Origin: Auraticoccus monumenti
GTDB taxonomy: Bacteria; Actinomycetota; Actinomycetes; Propionibacteriales; Propionibacteriaceae
NCBI RefSeq assembly: GCF_900101785.1
Contig: NZ_LT629688.1
Location: 1,860,001-1,924,000, forward strand
Direction: 5' to 3'
DNA length: 64,000 bases
The notes beneath the pieces were generated by a model. It did not search any database and was not told the DNA's origin. It was given only the letters and a program-made list of their open reading frames with translations. Made by a program: the position numbers and the translations under genes. Of this stretch, positions 43,371 to 52,162 are shown piece by piece (the first letter of the stretch is position 1; the number at the start of each line of letters is the position of its first letter).

Positions 43371-43402
43371 GTGACGCTTTGTCACAAGTGCGTATCCACT
43401 TG
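43371..43402. promoter_or_regulatory. two adjacent dyads upstream of the BMP operon
   Basis: GTGAC-gcttt-GTCAC (43371-43385) and CAAGTG-cgtatc-CACTTG (43385-43402) share one base. They lie about 45-80 bases upstream of the candidate -10 and could bind a nucleoside-responsive regulator. Confidence 0.45.
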
Positions 43403-43446
43403 GCCCGGGGCCCCTCGCGAGGCAGACGCAGCCTCGTGGGCGGCGT

Positions 43447-43452
43447 TACAGT
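43447..43452 (+). promoter_or_regulatory. candidate -10 of the nucleoside operon
   Basis: TACAGT, about 87 bases before the BMP GTG. No good -35 was seen. Confidence 0.4.
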
Positions 43453-43538
43453 GCAGGCGCCTGATCGGACCCGGCCACGACATTCACGCGTGGGCAGGGG
43501 TCGTCAGCCGGAATCATCCACTCGAGAGGCCACCACCC

Positions 43539-44654
43539 GTGAAGAAGTTCCTCGCCGCGCCGGCCGTCATGGCCGCGTCCCTGCTCGCCCTGAGCGCCTG
43601 CGCCGAGCCGCCGGGCTCCGAGCCCGCCAGCAGCGGCGCCCCGTCGACCTCCGCCAGCGCCGGTGCTGGCGACGCCGCCTTCAAGGCCTGCATGGTGTCG
43701 GACTCCGGTGGCTTCGACGACAAGTCGTTCAACCAGACCTCCTACAAGGGGCTGACCGATGCGGCCGAGCAGCTGGGTGTGGAGACCGGTGAGGTGCAGT
43801 CCTCCACCGCCGCGGACTTCGACAAGAACGTCCAGGCCATGGTCGACGCCGACTGCAACATCATCGTCACCGTCGGCTTCCTGCTCAACGACGCCACCGC
43901 CGCCGCCGCCGAGGCCAACGAGGACATCGACTTCGCGATCGTCGACTCCAACCCCGAGGGCAGCGCGGACCTGGACAACCTGAAGCCGCTGCTGTTCAAC
44001 ACCGCCGAGTCCAGCTTCCTGGCCGGCTACCTCGCCGCGGGCATGTCCGAGACCGGCACCGTCGGCACCTTCGGCGGCGTGCAGATCCCGACCGTCACGA
44101 TCTTCATGGACGGCTTCGCCCAGGGCGTGGCCCACCACAACGAGACCAAGGGCACCGACGTCAAGGTCATCGGCTGGAACTCCGAGTCCCAGGACGGCCA
44201 GTTCGTCCCCGGCGACGACCCGTTCCAGAACATCGCCGGTGGCAAGCAGACCGCCGAGACCCTGGTCAGCCAGGGTGCCGACATCCTGTTCCCCGTCGCC
44301 GGACCGGCCGGTGAGGGCGCCCTCCAGGTCGCCCAGTCCAGCGGTGGCGACGTGAACGCCATCTGGGTCGACACCGACGGCTGCGTCTCCGCCGAGCAGT
44401 ACTGCGAGAACATCGTCTCCAGCGTCTACAAGGGCATGGACGTGGCCGTGTTCGACGCCATCGAGGCCAGCATGAACGACGAGTTCGACAACACCCCGTT
44501 CGTCGGGACCCTGGAGAACGAGGGCACCGGGCTGTCCCCGTTCAACCAGTTCGAGGACAAGGTGCCGGCCGAGCTGAAGACCGAGCTCGACCAGCTCAGG
44601 AGCGACATCGAGTCGGGCACCATCGAGATCGAGTCCGCGGCCCAGCCGAAGTGA
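43539..44654 (+). CDS. BMP-family nucleoside-binding lipoprotein
   Basis: A 371-residue lipoprotein with signal peptide and lipobox LSAC (Cys21), then a Ser/Ala linker. The binding domain has FKACMVSDSGGFDDKSFNQTSYKGL, VTVGFLLND, FAIVDSN, ESSFLAGYLAAGMSETGTVGTFGGV and GADILFPVAGPAGEGALQ, as in BmpA/PnrA and CD0873-type nucleoside or purine binders. It feeds the ABC ATPase and two permeases downstream. GTG 43539 gives the intact signal peptide. A hairpin follows, so the lipoprotein is probably made in excess. Confidence 0.94.
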   Translation: MKKFLAAPAVMAASLLALSACAEPPGSEPASSGAPSTSASAGAGDAAFKACMVSDSGGFDDKSFNQTSYKGLTDAAEQLGVETGEVQSSTAADFDKNVQAMVDADCNIIVTVGFLLNDATAAAAEANEDIDFAIVDSNPEGSADLDNLKPLLFNTAESSFLAGYLAAGMSETGTVGTFGGVQIPTVTIFMDGFAQGVAHHNETKGTDVKVIGWNSESQDGQFVPGDDPFQNIAGGKQTAETLVSQGADILFPVAGPAGEGALQVAQSSGGDVNAIWVDTDGCVSAEQYCENIVSSVYKGMDVAVFDAIEASMNDEFDNTPFVGTLENEGTGLSPFNQFEDKVPAELKTELDQLRSDIESGTIEIESAAQPK

Positions 44655-44660
44655 TCTGAC

Positions 44661-44703
44661 CCTGCCGGCGGTCCGGGCCCACGTGGTCGGGGCCGCCGGC
44701 AGG
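44661..44703 (+). terminator. attenuator-like hairpin after the BMP gene
   Basis: CCTGCCGGCGG pairs with CCGCCGGCAGG (44661-44671 with 44693-44703), extendable by three pairs including one wobble. It is the usual place for partial termination between a binding-protein gene and its transporter genes. Confidence 0.65.
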
Positions 44704-44822
44704 TGCGTGACGGGCGGGTCGTGGACCGCTGGCGAGCCGGTCGGCGCGCCGCACCCGGCCGGCCCCACCCGGCGCCACAGCGCGGGCAAGCGGCGTCAGG
44801 ACGATCTGAGAGGATGCGCGAC

Positions 44823-46508
44823 GTGACGGAGATCGCCGAGGGGAGCACCCGACCGACGACGGCGGGTGTGCTGCGGCTGGACCAGATCACCAAGGTGTTC
44901 GGGTCGCTGGTGGCCAACGACCGGGTCAGCCTGGAGATCCGCCCCGGCGAGATCCACTGCCTGCTGGGGGAGAACGGTGCCGGCAAGTCGACGCTGATGA
45001 ACCAGCTGTACGGGCTGCTGCAGCCCGACGGCGGGCACATCCTCGTCGACGAGGTGCCGCAGCGGTTCGGGAACCCCCGCCAGGCCATCGACGCCGGCAT
45101 CGGGATGGTGCACCAGCACTTCATGCTGGTCGACGTCTTCACCGTGGCGGAGAACATCGTGCTCGGCCGCGAGCCCGGCTCGGCCGGGGTGCTCAGCATG
45201 CGCCAGGCCCGCCAGCGGGTGCGGGAGCTGTCGGCCCGCTACCGCCTCGACGTCGAGCCCGACGCCCGCGTCGAGGACCTGCCGATCGGCGTCCAGCAGC
45301 GGGTCGAGATCCTCAAGGCACTCAGCAACGACGCCCGCTACCTGATCTTCGACGAGCCGACCGCGGTGCTCACCCCGCAGGAGACCGACGAGCTGATCGA
45401 GGTGATGCGCTCGCTGCGCGACGAGGGCCGAGCCATCGTCTTCATCACCCACAAGCTGCGCGAGGTCCGCGCGATCGCCGACCGGATCACCGTCATCCGC
45501 CGCGGTGCGGTGGTGGGGGAGGCGGCGCCGTCGGCCACGGAGTCCGAGCTGGCCGAGATGATGGTCGGCCGCGCCGTCTCGCTGACCGTGGCCAAGGAGC
45601 CGCCCAGCCCGCGCGACGTCCGGCTGTCGGTGCAGCACCTCACCGTCACCAGCCCCGACGGCCTGGTGGTCGTCGACGACGTGTCCTTCGACGTCCGCGG
45701 CGGGGAGATCTTCTGCGTCGCCGGCGTCCAGGGGAACGGCCAGAGCGAGCTGGCCGAGGCGCTGCTCGGCGTGACCGCGGCCAACGCCGGCCGGGTCGAG
45801 CTGGACGGGGTCGACCTCAGCCGCCGGCCACCGCGGGACCGGTTGTCGGCCGGGCTCGGTTTCGTGCCGGAGGACCGCAAGCACGACGGCTTCGTGGGGA
45901 GCTTCTCCGTGGCCGAGAACATGGTGCTCAACCACGTCGACCAGTTCGCCTCCCGCGGGCTGCTCGACCTCGGCCGGATCCGCGGCCACGCCACCGGGCT
46001 GACCGACGAGTTCGACGTCCGGACCCAGTCCATCGACACCCCGGTCGGGTCGCTCTCCGGTGGCAACCAGCAGAAGGTGGTGCTGGCCCGCGAGCTCTCC
46101 CGGCCGCTGTCGCTGCTGATCGCCTCCCAGCCCACCCGCGGCGTGGACGTCGGCGCCATCGAGTTCCTGCACCAGCGGATCGTCGCCGAGCGCGACAAGG
46201 GCACCGCGGTGCTGATCGTCTCCACCGAGCTGGACGAGGTGGCCGCCCTGGCCGACCGGATCGCCGTGATGTACCGCGGCCGGGTCGTCGGCGTGGTCGG
46301 ACCCGAGACCTCCCGGGAGGTGCTCGGCCTGATGATGGCCGGCGTCCCGCACGAGGAGGCGCTGGCCGCCGCCTCGGTGACCACGGCCGAGGAGGAGGAC
46401 GCCCGCCTCGAGGCCGAGGTCGAGCAGCACCGGGGGGCCCTCCAGCACGACGAGCCCGGCCCGCCCGTCCGGGCGGCGCACCGCGACGACGAGGAGAAGC
46501 ATGTCTGA
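44823..46508 (+). CDS. nucleoside ABC transporter ATP-binding protein (two ABC domains)
   Basis: A 561-residue tandem ATPase. Domain 1 (about 15-240) has Walker A GENGAGKST, Q-loop MVHQHF, LPIGVQQRVEIL and IFDEPTAVLTP. Domain 2 (about 260-500) has the degenerate Walker A GVQGNGQSE, LSGGNQQK and ASQPTRGVD, as in RbsA/NupA-type proteins where the second site is partly inactive. A charged C-terminal tail follows. GTG 44823 is supported by GAGAGGA upstream; ATG 44814, three codons earlier, is also possible. It energises uptake through the next two permeases. Confidence 0.93.
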   Translation: MTEIAEGSTRPTTAGVLRLDQITKVFGSLVANDRVSLEIRPGEIHCLLGENGAGKSTLMNQLYGLLQPDGGHILVDEVPQRFGNPRQAIDAGIGMVHQHFMLVDVFTVAENIVLGREPGSAGVLSMRQARQRVRELSARYRLDVEPDARVEDLPIGVQQRVEILKALSNDARYLIFDEPTAVLTPQETDELIEVMRSLRDEGRAIVFITHKLREVRAIADRITVIRRGAVVGEAAPSATESELAEMMVGRAVSLTVAKEPPSPRDVRLSVQHLTVTSPDGLVVVDDVSFDVRGGEIFCVAGVQGNGQSELAEALLGVTAANAGRVELDGVDLSRRPPRDRLSAGLGFVPEDRKHDGFVGSFSVAENMVLNHVDQFASRGLLDLGRIRGHATGLTDEFDVRTQSIDTPVGSLSGGNQQKVVLARELSRPLSLLIASQPTRGVDVGAIEFLHQRIVAERDKGTAVLIVSTELDEVAALADRIAVMYRGRVVGVVGPETSREVLGLMMAGVPHEEALAAASVTTAEEEDARLEAEVEQHRGALQHDEPGPPVRAAHRDDEEKHV

Positions 46509-47724
46509 GCCGCTGGCCGGGACGGCCCCGCGGAGGCGGTGGCGTCCCTGGTTCGTGCGCTGGCGGTCCCAGCTGGTGACCGCGCTGATCACGCTGGCGG
46601 CCTTCGTGCTCGCCTTCCTGGTCGGGGCGGTGCTGATGATCGTCTCCGACCCCGAGGTGATCAGCCAGTACGCCTACCTCTTCACCGCCCCCGGGCTGCC
46701 GCTGGGCGCGTCCTGGGAGAAGGTGTCCTCGGCCTACGCCGCCCTGCTCGGTGGCTCGATCGGGGGCTGGGGGCCGATCACCGAGACCACCGCCCAGGCG
46801 GCCCCGCTGATCTGCGCCGGTCTCGGCGTCGGGCTGGCCTTCCGGGCCGGTCTGTTCAACATCGGCGCCCAGGGCCAGGCCGTGGTCGGGGCCATGGTGG
46901 CGGCCTGGATCGGGTTCACCTGGCACCTGCCGCCGGGGCTGCACCTGCTGGTGGCCGTCGCCGGCGGCGTGCTGGCCGGCGCGCTCTGGGCCGGGATCGC
47001 CGGTTGGCTGAAGGCCCGCGCCGGTGCGCACGAGGTGATCGTCACCATCATGCTGAACTACGTGGCCACCGGGCTGCTCGCCTTCGCCCTGACCACCACC
47101 GCCTTCCAGCGCCCCGGCCGCTCGGACCCGATCTCGCCGATCGTGGACTGGAACGCCACCATGCCCCGGCTCGAGGGGGGACGCCTGCACCTCGGCTTCG
47201 TGCTCGCGCTGCTGGCGGCCGTGCTGGTGTGGGTGGTGATGGAGCGCTCCACCGCCGGCTTCACCATCAAGGCCGTCGGCATCAACCCGCACGCCTCCCG
47301 CACCGCCGGCATGAGCGTCCCCAACACCACCGTGCTGGCCATGCTGCTGGCCGGCGGCCTAGCCGGGCTCGCCGGGGTGCAGGCCGCCCTCGGTCCCAGC
47401 GTGGCCGGGACACCGGTACCCCTCTCGGCCGGTCTGGTGGGCAGCATCGGCTTCGACGCCATCACCGTCGCCCTGCTCGGACGCTCGCGACCGCTGGGCA
47501 CCGTGCTGGCCGGGCTGCTCTTCGGCGGCCTGCACGCCGGTGGGCTGGCGATGCAGTCCCAGGCGGGGACGTCGGCGGAGCTGACCACCGTGCTGCAGGC
47601 CCTGATCGTCCTGTTCGTGGCCGCCCCGGCCCTGGTCACCACCGTGATGCCCTTCCTGAGGGCGCGCCGCGCGCCGCTGACCGGCACCACACCCACCCCC
47701 ACCGGAGGAGGCCTGGCCCCGTGA
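46501..47724 (+). CDS. nucleoside ABC transporter permease 1
   Basis: A 407-residue BPD_transp_2-family permease with about eight to nine helices and typical motifs FRAGLFNIGAQGQAVVGAM, GAHEVIVTIMLNYVATGLL and GSIGFDAITVALLG. It overlaps the ATPase gene by eight bases and the second permease by four. With its partner it forms the membrane channel for the BMP-delivered nucleoside. Confidence 0.93.
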   Translation: MSEPLAGTAPRRRWRPWFVRWRSQLVTALITLAAFVLAFLVGAVLMIVSDPEVISQYAYLFTAPGLPLGASWEKVSSAYAALLGGSIGGWGPITETTAQAAPLICAGLGVGLAFRAGLFNIGAQGQAVVGAMVAAWIGFTWHLPPGLHLLVAVAGGVLAGALWAGIAGWLKARAGAHEVIVTIMLNYVATGLLAFALTTTAFQRPGRSDPISPIVDWNATMPRLEGGRLHLGFVLALLAAVLVWVVMERSTAGFTIKAVGINPHASRTAGMSVPNTTVLAMLLAGGLAGLAGVQAALGPSVAGTPVPLSAGLVGSIGFDAITVALLGRSRPLGTVLAGLLFGGLHAGGLAMQSQAGTSAELTTVLQALIVLFVAAPALVTTVMPFLRARRAPLTGTTPTPTGGGLAP

Positions 47725-49034
47725 CCACGTCCACGCCCGTGCACGTCGGCCCCGAGGACGAGGGCGCCCGCCCGCTCCAGCCGGCCCGTCTGGAGTCGCG
47801 CGAGGAGCGCACCCACCGCCTCTCCGTCGGCGTCCTGGTGGTCGTCGTCGGGCTGGTGCTGGCCGTGCTCACCTTCAGCACCTCCGGCACCGCCCGCTTC
47901 GCCCTCTCCAACGTCTTCGACGAGGTGCAGCTGCCCACCTTCGGCCTCCCCGGGGTACCGGTGGTGGTGCTCTGCGCACTGGCCTGCCTGCTGGCCGGTG
48001 CCGGCTTCCTGGTCGGACGGCTCAGCTCGCGGGTGCGGGCGCTGGCCGGCACGGTGGCCGGGGTGGCGTTCGTGCTCGGGTTCCTGACCTGGGCCGCCGC
48101 CGGTCGCGACCTGCCGTTCCCGGTCAGCAACCAGTTCTCCGGCACCCTCACCCTGGCCACCCCGCTGGTGCTGGGCGCCCTGTGCGGGGTGCTCTGCGAG
48201 CGTGCCGGCGTGGTCAACGTCTCGATCGAGGGCCAGTTCCTCACCGCCGCCTTCACCTCCGCCGTGGTCGGCAGCATCACCGACTCCATCCCGCTGGCGC
48301 TGCTGGCCGCCGTGGTGGGCGGGGTCTTCATGGCCACCCTGCTGGCCCTGTTCGCCATCCGCTACAAGGTGGACCAGGTGGTCCTCGGCGTGGTGCTCAA
48401 CCTGCTGGCCGTGGGGCTGACCGGCTTCCTCTTCGACCAGCTGGTGCAGCCGAACAGCAGCGATCTCAACAGCGCCCCGCTGCTGACCCCGATCCCGCTC
48501 CCCGGGCTCTCGGCCATCCCCTTCTTCGGGCCCGTGCTGTTCCAGCAGAACGCCTTGGCCTACCTGGCCATCGCCTCGGTGGTGCTGGTCTGGTTCCTGC
48601 TGTTCCGGACGTCCTGGGGTCTGCGGGTGCGCTCGGTGGGGGAGCACCCCGAGGCCGCCGACACCGTCGGGATCAGCGTCCGCGGGATCCGCTGGTCCGC
48701 GGTGCTGGTGGGTGGCGTCTTCGGTGGTCTCGGCGGGGCGTTCTTCTCCCTGGCCGCCACCGGCTCGTTCACCAAGGAGATGACGGTCGGCAACGGGTTC
48801 ATCGCGCTGGCGGCGCTGATCATGGGGCGGTGGCACCCCGTCTGGGCCACGCTGATGGCGCTGTTCTTCGGCTTCGTCACCCAGATGGCCTCCCAGCTGC
48901 AGACCCTCAGCACGCCGATGCCCAGCCAGTTCCTGCTGCTGTTCCCCTACGTCGCGACGATCATCGCCGTGGCCGGGCTGATCGGCCGGGTCCGCGCCCC
49001 GGCCGCGGACGGGGTCCCCTATGACAAGCCCTGA
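47721..49034 (+). CDS. nucleoside ABC transporter permease 2
   Basis: A 437-residue permease of the same family (TPLVLGALCGVLCERAGVVNVSIEGQFLTAAF, VDQVVLGVVLNLLAVGL, GNGFIALAALIMGRWHPVWA) with about nine to ten helices and an extended N-terminus. The GTG start overlaps the first permease stop (GTGA). Its own stop lies 14 bases inside the cytidine deaminase gene, so the operon is tightly packed. Confidence 0.93.
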   Translation: MTTSTPVHVGPEDEGARPLQPARLESREERTHRLSVGVLVVVVGLVLAVLTFSTSGTARFALSNVFDEVQLPTFGLPGVPVVVLCALACLLAGAGFLVGRLSSRVRALAGTVAGVAFVLGFLTWAAAGRDLPFPVSNQFSGTLTLATPLVLGALCGVLCERAGVVNVSIEGQFLTAAFTSAVVGSITDSIPLALLAAVVGGVFMATLLALFAIRYKVDQVVLGVVLNLLAVGLTGFLFDQLVQPNSSDLNSAPLLTPIPLPGLSAIPFFGPVLFQQNALAYLAIASVVLVWFLLFRTSWGLRVRSVGEHPEAADTVGISVRGIRWSAVLVGGVFGGLGGAFFSLAATGSFTKEMTVGNGFIALAALIMGRWHPVWATLMALFFGFVTQMASQLQTLSTPMPSQFLLLFPYVATIIAVAGLIGRVRAPAADGVPYDKP

Positions 49035-49431
49035 GGTCGACTGGGAGGCCCTGCGCCGGGCCGCCCGCGACATCTCCCAGCGCGCCTACGTGCCCTACTC
49101 CCGCTACCCGGTGGGGGCGGCGGCCCTGGTCGACGACGGTCGGGTGGTGGTGGGCTGCAACGTGGAGAACGCCGCCTACGGGGTGACCCTGTGCGCCGAG
49201 TGCGGGCTGGTCTCCTCGCTGCACGCCGGCGGGGGAGGGCGGCTGGTCGCCTTCGCCTGCGTCGACGCCCGCGGGGTGGCGATCATGCCCTGCGGCCGGT
49301 GCCGCCAGCTGCTCTGGGAGAACGGCGGGGCCGACCTCCTGGTGGACACCCCGAAGGGGGTCCGGCCGATGACCGAGGTCCTGCCGCAGGCCTTCGGCCC
49401 CGAGGACCTCGACGCCGTCCGGGGTTCCTGA
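49021..49431 (+). CDS. cdd: cytidine deaminase
   Basis: A 136-residue zinc deaminase converting (deoxy)cytidine to (deoxy)uridine. Zinc site: CAEC in TLCAECGLVSSL with catalytic Glu, and PCGRCRQLLWE; CNVENAAYG binds the substrate. Length fits the tetrameric short form. Placement after a nucleoside transporter shows that imported cytidine is a likely substrate. Confidence 0.95.
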   Translation: MTSPEVDWEALRRAARDISQRAYVPYSRYPVGAAALVDDGRVVVGCNVENAAYGVTLCAECGLVSSLHAGGGGRLVAFACVDARGVAIMPCGRCRQLLWENGGADLLVDTPKGVRPMTEVLPQAFGPEDLDAVRGS

Positions 49432-49460
49432 CCGCTCCGGACCCCGCGCCGGGGAGTCGT

Positions 49461-49466
49461 TAGGCT
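49461..49466 (+). promoter_or_regulatory. internal -10 element for add
   Basis: TAGGCT lies 7 bases before GTG 49474. add could therefore also be transcribed alone as a leaderless mRNA. Confidence 0.58.
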
Positions 49467-49473
49467 CGCGTCC

Positions 49474-50553
49474 GTGCCTACCGACGCGCTGACCATCGAC
49501 GACATCCGCACCCTGCCCAAGATCGCCCTGCACGACCACCTGGACGGCGGGCTGCGGCCGCAGACCGTGCTCGACCTGGCCGCCGAGGTCGGCCACGAGC
49601 TGCCCGCCGCGGACGCCGCCTCGCTGGCGGACTGGTTCTTCCAGGCCGCCGACTCCGGCACCCTGGTGCGCTACCTGGAGACCTTCGACCACACCATCGC
49701 GGTGATGCAGACCGCCGACGCGCTGCGCCGGGTGGCCCGGGAGTTCGTGCTCGACCAGGCCGAGGACGGGGTGGTCTACGCCGAGACCCGCTGGGCGCCG
49801 GAGCAGCACCTGCACCAGGGGCTGACCCTCGTGCAGGCGGTCGAGGCCGTCCGCGACGGGCTCGCCGAGGGCGAGGCGGAGGTCGCGAGCCGGGGCCGCA
49901 CCATCATCGCCCGCCAGATCGTCACCGGGATGCGGCACGCCGACCGCTCCACCGAGATCGCCCAGCTGGCCGTGGAGCACCGTGACGACTCGGTCTGCGG
50001 CTACGACATCGCCGGGGCCGAGGACGGGTTCCCGCCCTCGCAGCACCTGGAGGCCTTCGACGTGCTGAAGCGGGCCAGCGCCCGCTGGACCGTGCACGCC
50101 GGTGAGGCCGCCGGGGTCGACTCGGTCTGGGAGGCCGTCCACCTGGCCGGGGCCCAGCGTCTGGGCCACGGCGTCCGGATCATCGAGGACGTCACCGTCG
50201 CCGAGGACGGCACCCGACGCCTCGGCCCGCTGGCCGCCTTCGTCCGCGACACCGGAATCCCGCTGGAGGTGTGCCCGTCGTCGAACCTGCAGACCGGCAT
50301 CGCCGCCACCATCGACGAGCACCCGATCGGGCTGCTGGTCGACCTCGGCTTCGCCGTCACGGTGAGCTGTGACAACCGGCTGATGAGCCGGACCACGCTG
50401 AGCCGGGAGCTGGCGCTGTGCTGCGAGGCCTTCGACTGGGACCTCGAGCAGCTGGAGGTGCTGCAGCTGACGGCCCTGGACCACGCCTTCCTGCCGCTCC
50501 CGGACCGGGCCCGGCTGCTCGAGGAGGTCGTGCTCCCCGGCTTCGCCCGCTGA
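49474..50553 (+). CDS. add: adenosine deaminase
   Basis: A 359-residue zinc enzyme of the amidohydrolase barrel: LHDHLDGGLRPQTV (zinc His pair), WTVHAGEAAG (His and Glu), RLGHGVRI (catalytic His) and VSCDNRLMSRTTLSRE (Asp). It converts adenosine to inosine. It is the last gene of the uptake-salvage cluster, 42 bases after cdd, and may have an extra promoter. Confidence 0.95.
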   Translation: MPTDALTIDDIRTLPKIALHDHLDGGLRPQTVLDLAAEVGHELPAADAASLADWFFQAADSGTLVRYLETFDHTIAVMQTADALRRVAREFVLDQAEDGVVYAETRWAPEQHLHQGLTLVQAVEAVRDGLAEGEAEVASRGRTIIARQIVTGMRHADRSTEIAQLAVEHRDDSVCGYDIAGAEDGFPPSQHLEAFDVLKRASARWTVHAGEAAGVDSVWEAVHLAGAQRLGHGVRIIEDVTVAEDGTRRLGPLAAFVRDTGIPLEVCPSSNLQTGIAATIDEHPIGLLVDLGFAVTVSCDNRLMSRTTLSRELALCCEAFDWDLEQLEVLQLTALDHAFLPLPDRARLLEEVVLPGFAR

Positions 50554-50613
50554 CCCTCCTCGCTGCGGGGACCGGAGCCCCGGGCGGCCTACGGCGTGCG
50601 TCCGGGGACGGGC

Positions 50614-51405
50614 TCACAGCATGGAGGTCAGGACCCCGCCGTCGGCCCGGAGGGCGGCGCCGTTCGTCGCCGACGAGACGGGGCTCGCCAGGTAGAGGGC
50701 GAGGTTGGCGATCTCCTCGGGTTCGATGAACCGTTGCAGGAGCGAGGTCTGGTTCCCGGCGGCGATCGCGTCCTTGAGGTCAGCGGGGGCCAGGCCCCGG
50801 GCCTGCGAGATCTCGGTGACCGCCCGGGCGACGCCGTCGGAGTAGGTCGGCCCGCCGAGGACGGTGTTGACGGTCACCTCGGTGCCGCGGGTGAGCTTGG
50901 CCAGGCCGTTGCCCAGGGCGAGCAGCGCGGCCTTCGTGACGCCGTAGTGCAGCATGTCGGCGGGGACGTTCACGCCGGACTCGCTGCTGATGAAGATGAT
51001 CCGGCCCCACCTCCGGGCCAGCATGGCGGGGAGCGCGTGCCGGGAGAGCCGGACGGCGCTCATCAGGTTGACGTCGACGTAGCGCTGCCAGTCCTCGTCG
51101 GACACGGACTCGAAGGCCTTGACCTCGAACACGCCCAGGTTGTTCACCAGGATGTCGAGCTCGTCGAGGGACCCCAGCAGCCGCCGCACCTGCTCGGGGT
51201 CCTGGAAGTCCGCGGCGATCCCCGAGACGGCGCCCTCAGGAGCCGTGGCCCGGAGAGCGGCCACGGCGGTCCGGACCCGGTCCTCGTCCCGCCCGTTCAC
51301 GACGACCGACGCCCCCTCCCGGAGCAGGGCCTCCGCGATCGCGTAGCCGATGCCCTGGGTGGAGCCGCTCACGAACGCGTGCTTTCCCGCCAGCCGCAGG
51401 TCCAT
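50614..51405 (-). CDS. SDR-family oxidoreductase
   Basis: A 263-residue classical short-chain dehydrogenase: cofactor loop GSTQGIGYAIAEALL, DILVNNLGVFE, catalytic Ser (ISSESG) and YGVTK, and C-terminal ALRADGGV. Arg in VVVNGRDEDR suggests NADP preference. The substrate is unknown. It is divergent from a MarR gene, with a palindromic operator just downstream of its -10, so it is probably repressed by it. Confidence 0.92.
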   Translation of the reverse strand: MDLRLAGKHAFVSGSTQGIGYAIAEALLREGASVVVNGRDEDRVRTAVAALRATAPEGAVSGIAADFQDPEQVRRLLGSLDELDILVNNLGVFEVKAFESVSDEDWQRYVDVNLMSAVRLSRHALPAMLARRWGRIIFISSESGVNVPADMLHYGVTKAALLALGNGLAKLTRGTEVTVNTVLGGPTYSDGVARAVTEISQARGLAPADLKDAIAAGNQTSLLQRFIEPEEIANLALYLASPVSSATNGAALRADGGVLTSML

Positions 51406-51441
51406 GGATTCTCCTCGTCACCGCCGTGCAGGGTTTCAATT

Positions 51442-51457
51442 ACTTGACTGATCAAGT
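51442..51457. promoter_or_regulatory. MarR operator between the SDR and marR genes
   Basis: ACTTGA-ctga-TCAAGT, perfect 6-bp arms with a 4-base centre, the same size as the TTCA-N4-TGAA sites near 20 kb. It directly follows the SDR -10 (TACCGT, 51460-51465, minus strand). Confidence 0.75.
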
Positions 51458-51459
51458 GA

Positions 51460-51465
51460 ACGGTA
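51460..51465 (-). promoter_or_regulatory. -10 element of the SDR gene
   Basis: TACCGT on the minus strand; the operator covers the predicted start point 3-18 bases downstream. Confidence 0.5.
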
Positions 51466-51522
51466 GGCGAGAAAGGTTTCCTGAGCAAGTTTCGTAGCGC
51501 GTCGGGACCGCAGTGCCTGCCG

Positions 51523-51528
51523 TACCCT
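51523..51528 (+). promoter_or_regulatory. -10 element of the second marR gene
   Basis: TACCCT lies 6 bases before ATG 51535. Confidence 0.58.
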
Positions 51529-51534
51529 GCACCC

Positions 51535-52035
51535 ATGACCGACGACCCGTCCGACGCCGCTCTCCTGCGTGAGGACCTCGAGGCGTGGGCGGCGCTGGCC
51601 ACCGTCCTGGAGTGGTTGCCGACCGCCCTGGACAGCCAGCTGGAGCGCGATGCGGACCTCACCCACTTCGAGTACGGCATCCTCTACGCCCTCGCGGACG
51701 CGCCCGACCGCACGCTCCGCATGAGCGCCCTGGCCGGCTACGCGAACAGCTCGCTGTCCCGGCTCTCGAGAGCGGTCTCGCGGCTGGAGTCGCGAGCGTG
51801 GGTGCGACGCTCGCGCGACCCCGGCGACGGGCGCTCGACGCTGGCCCGGCTCACCGACCCGGGGCTCGAGAAGGTGGAGCAGGCCACCCCCGGTCACGTG
51901 GGCACGGTCCGGCGACTGGTCCTGGACCCGCTGACGCGGGCGCAGAGGCGGCAGCTGCGGGAGATCTGCCGTCGCATCCAGAGCTCCATCCGCGACGAGG
52001 ACGGGTGGCGCCCGCCCTCGGGCACCGGCACGTAG
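51535..52035 (+). CDS. MarR-family transcriptional regulator
   Basis: A 166-residue winged-helix regulator: LTHFEYGILYALADAPDRTLRM, the recognition helix region YANSSLSRLSRAVSRLESR, and the wing RRSRDPGDGRSTLARLT. It is clearly a relative of the MarR protein at 20080 (shared SLSRLS and DPxDGR patterns). It is divergent from an SDR gene with one palindromic site, so it probably represses that gene. The ligand is unknown. Confidence 0.88.
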   Translation: MTDDPSDAALLREDLEAWAALATVLEWLPTALDSQLERDADLTHFEYGILYALADAPDRTLRMSALAGYANSSLSRLSRAVSRLESRAWVRRSRDPGDGRSTLARLTDPGLEKVEQATPGHVGTVRRLVLDPLTRAQRRQLREICRRIQSSIRDEDGWRPPSGTGT

Positions 52036-52051
52036 CGCCCCCTCCCCGGCG

Positions 52052-52078
52052 CCGCGGACGGGCGCACCCCGTCCGCGG
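52052..52078 (+). terminator. terminator after the second marR gene
   Basis: A perfect 10-bp stem (52052-52061 with 52069-52078, CCGCGGACGG) and 7-base loop. It is between convergent genes. Confidence 0.75.
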
Positions 52079-52162
52079 AAGGAGCTCAAACTCGGCCGGT
52101 CCCGGACGCGCCGTCAGGCTCGATTCGTCGAACTCGGCGCCCCAGCGCCTCGACGCCTCGAC

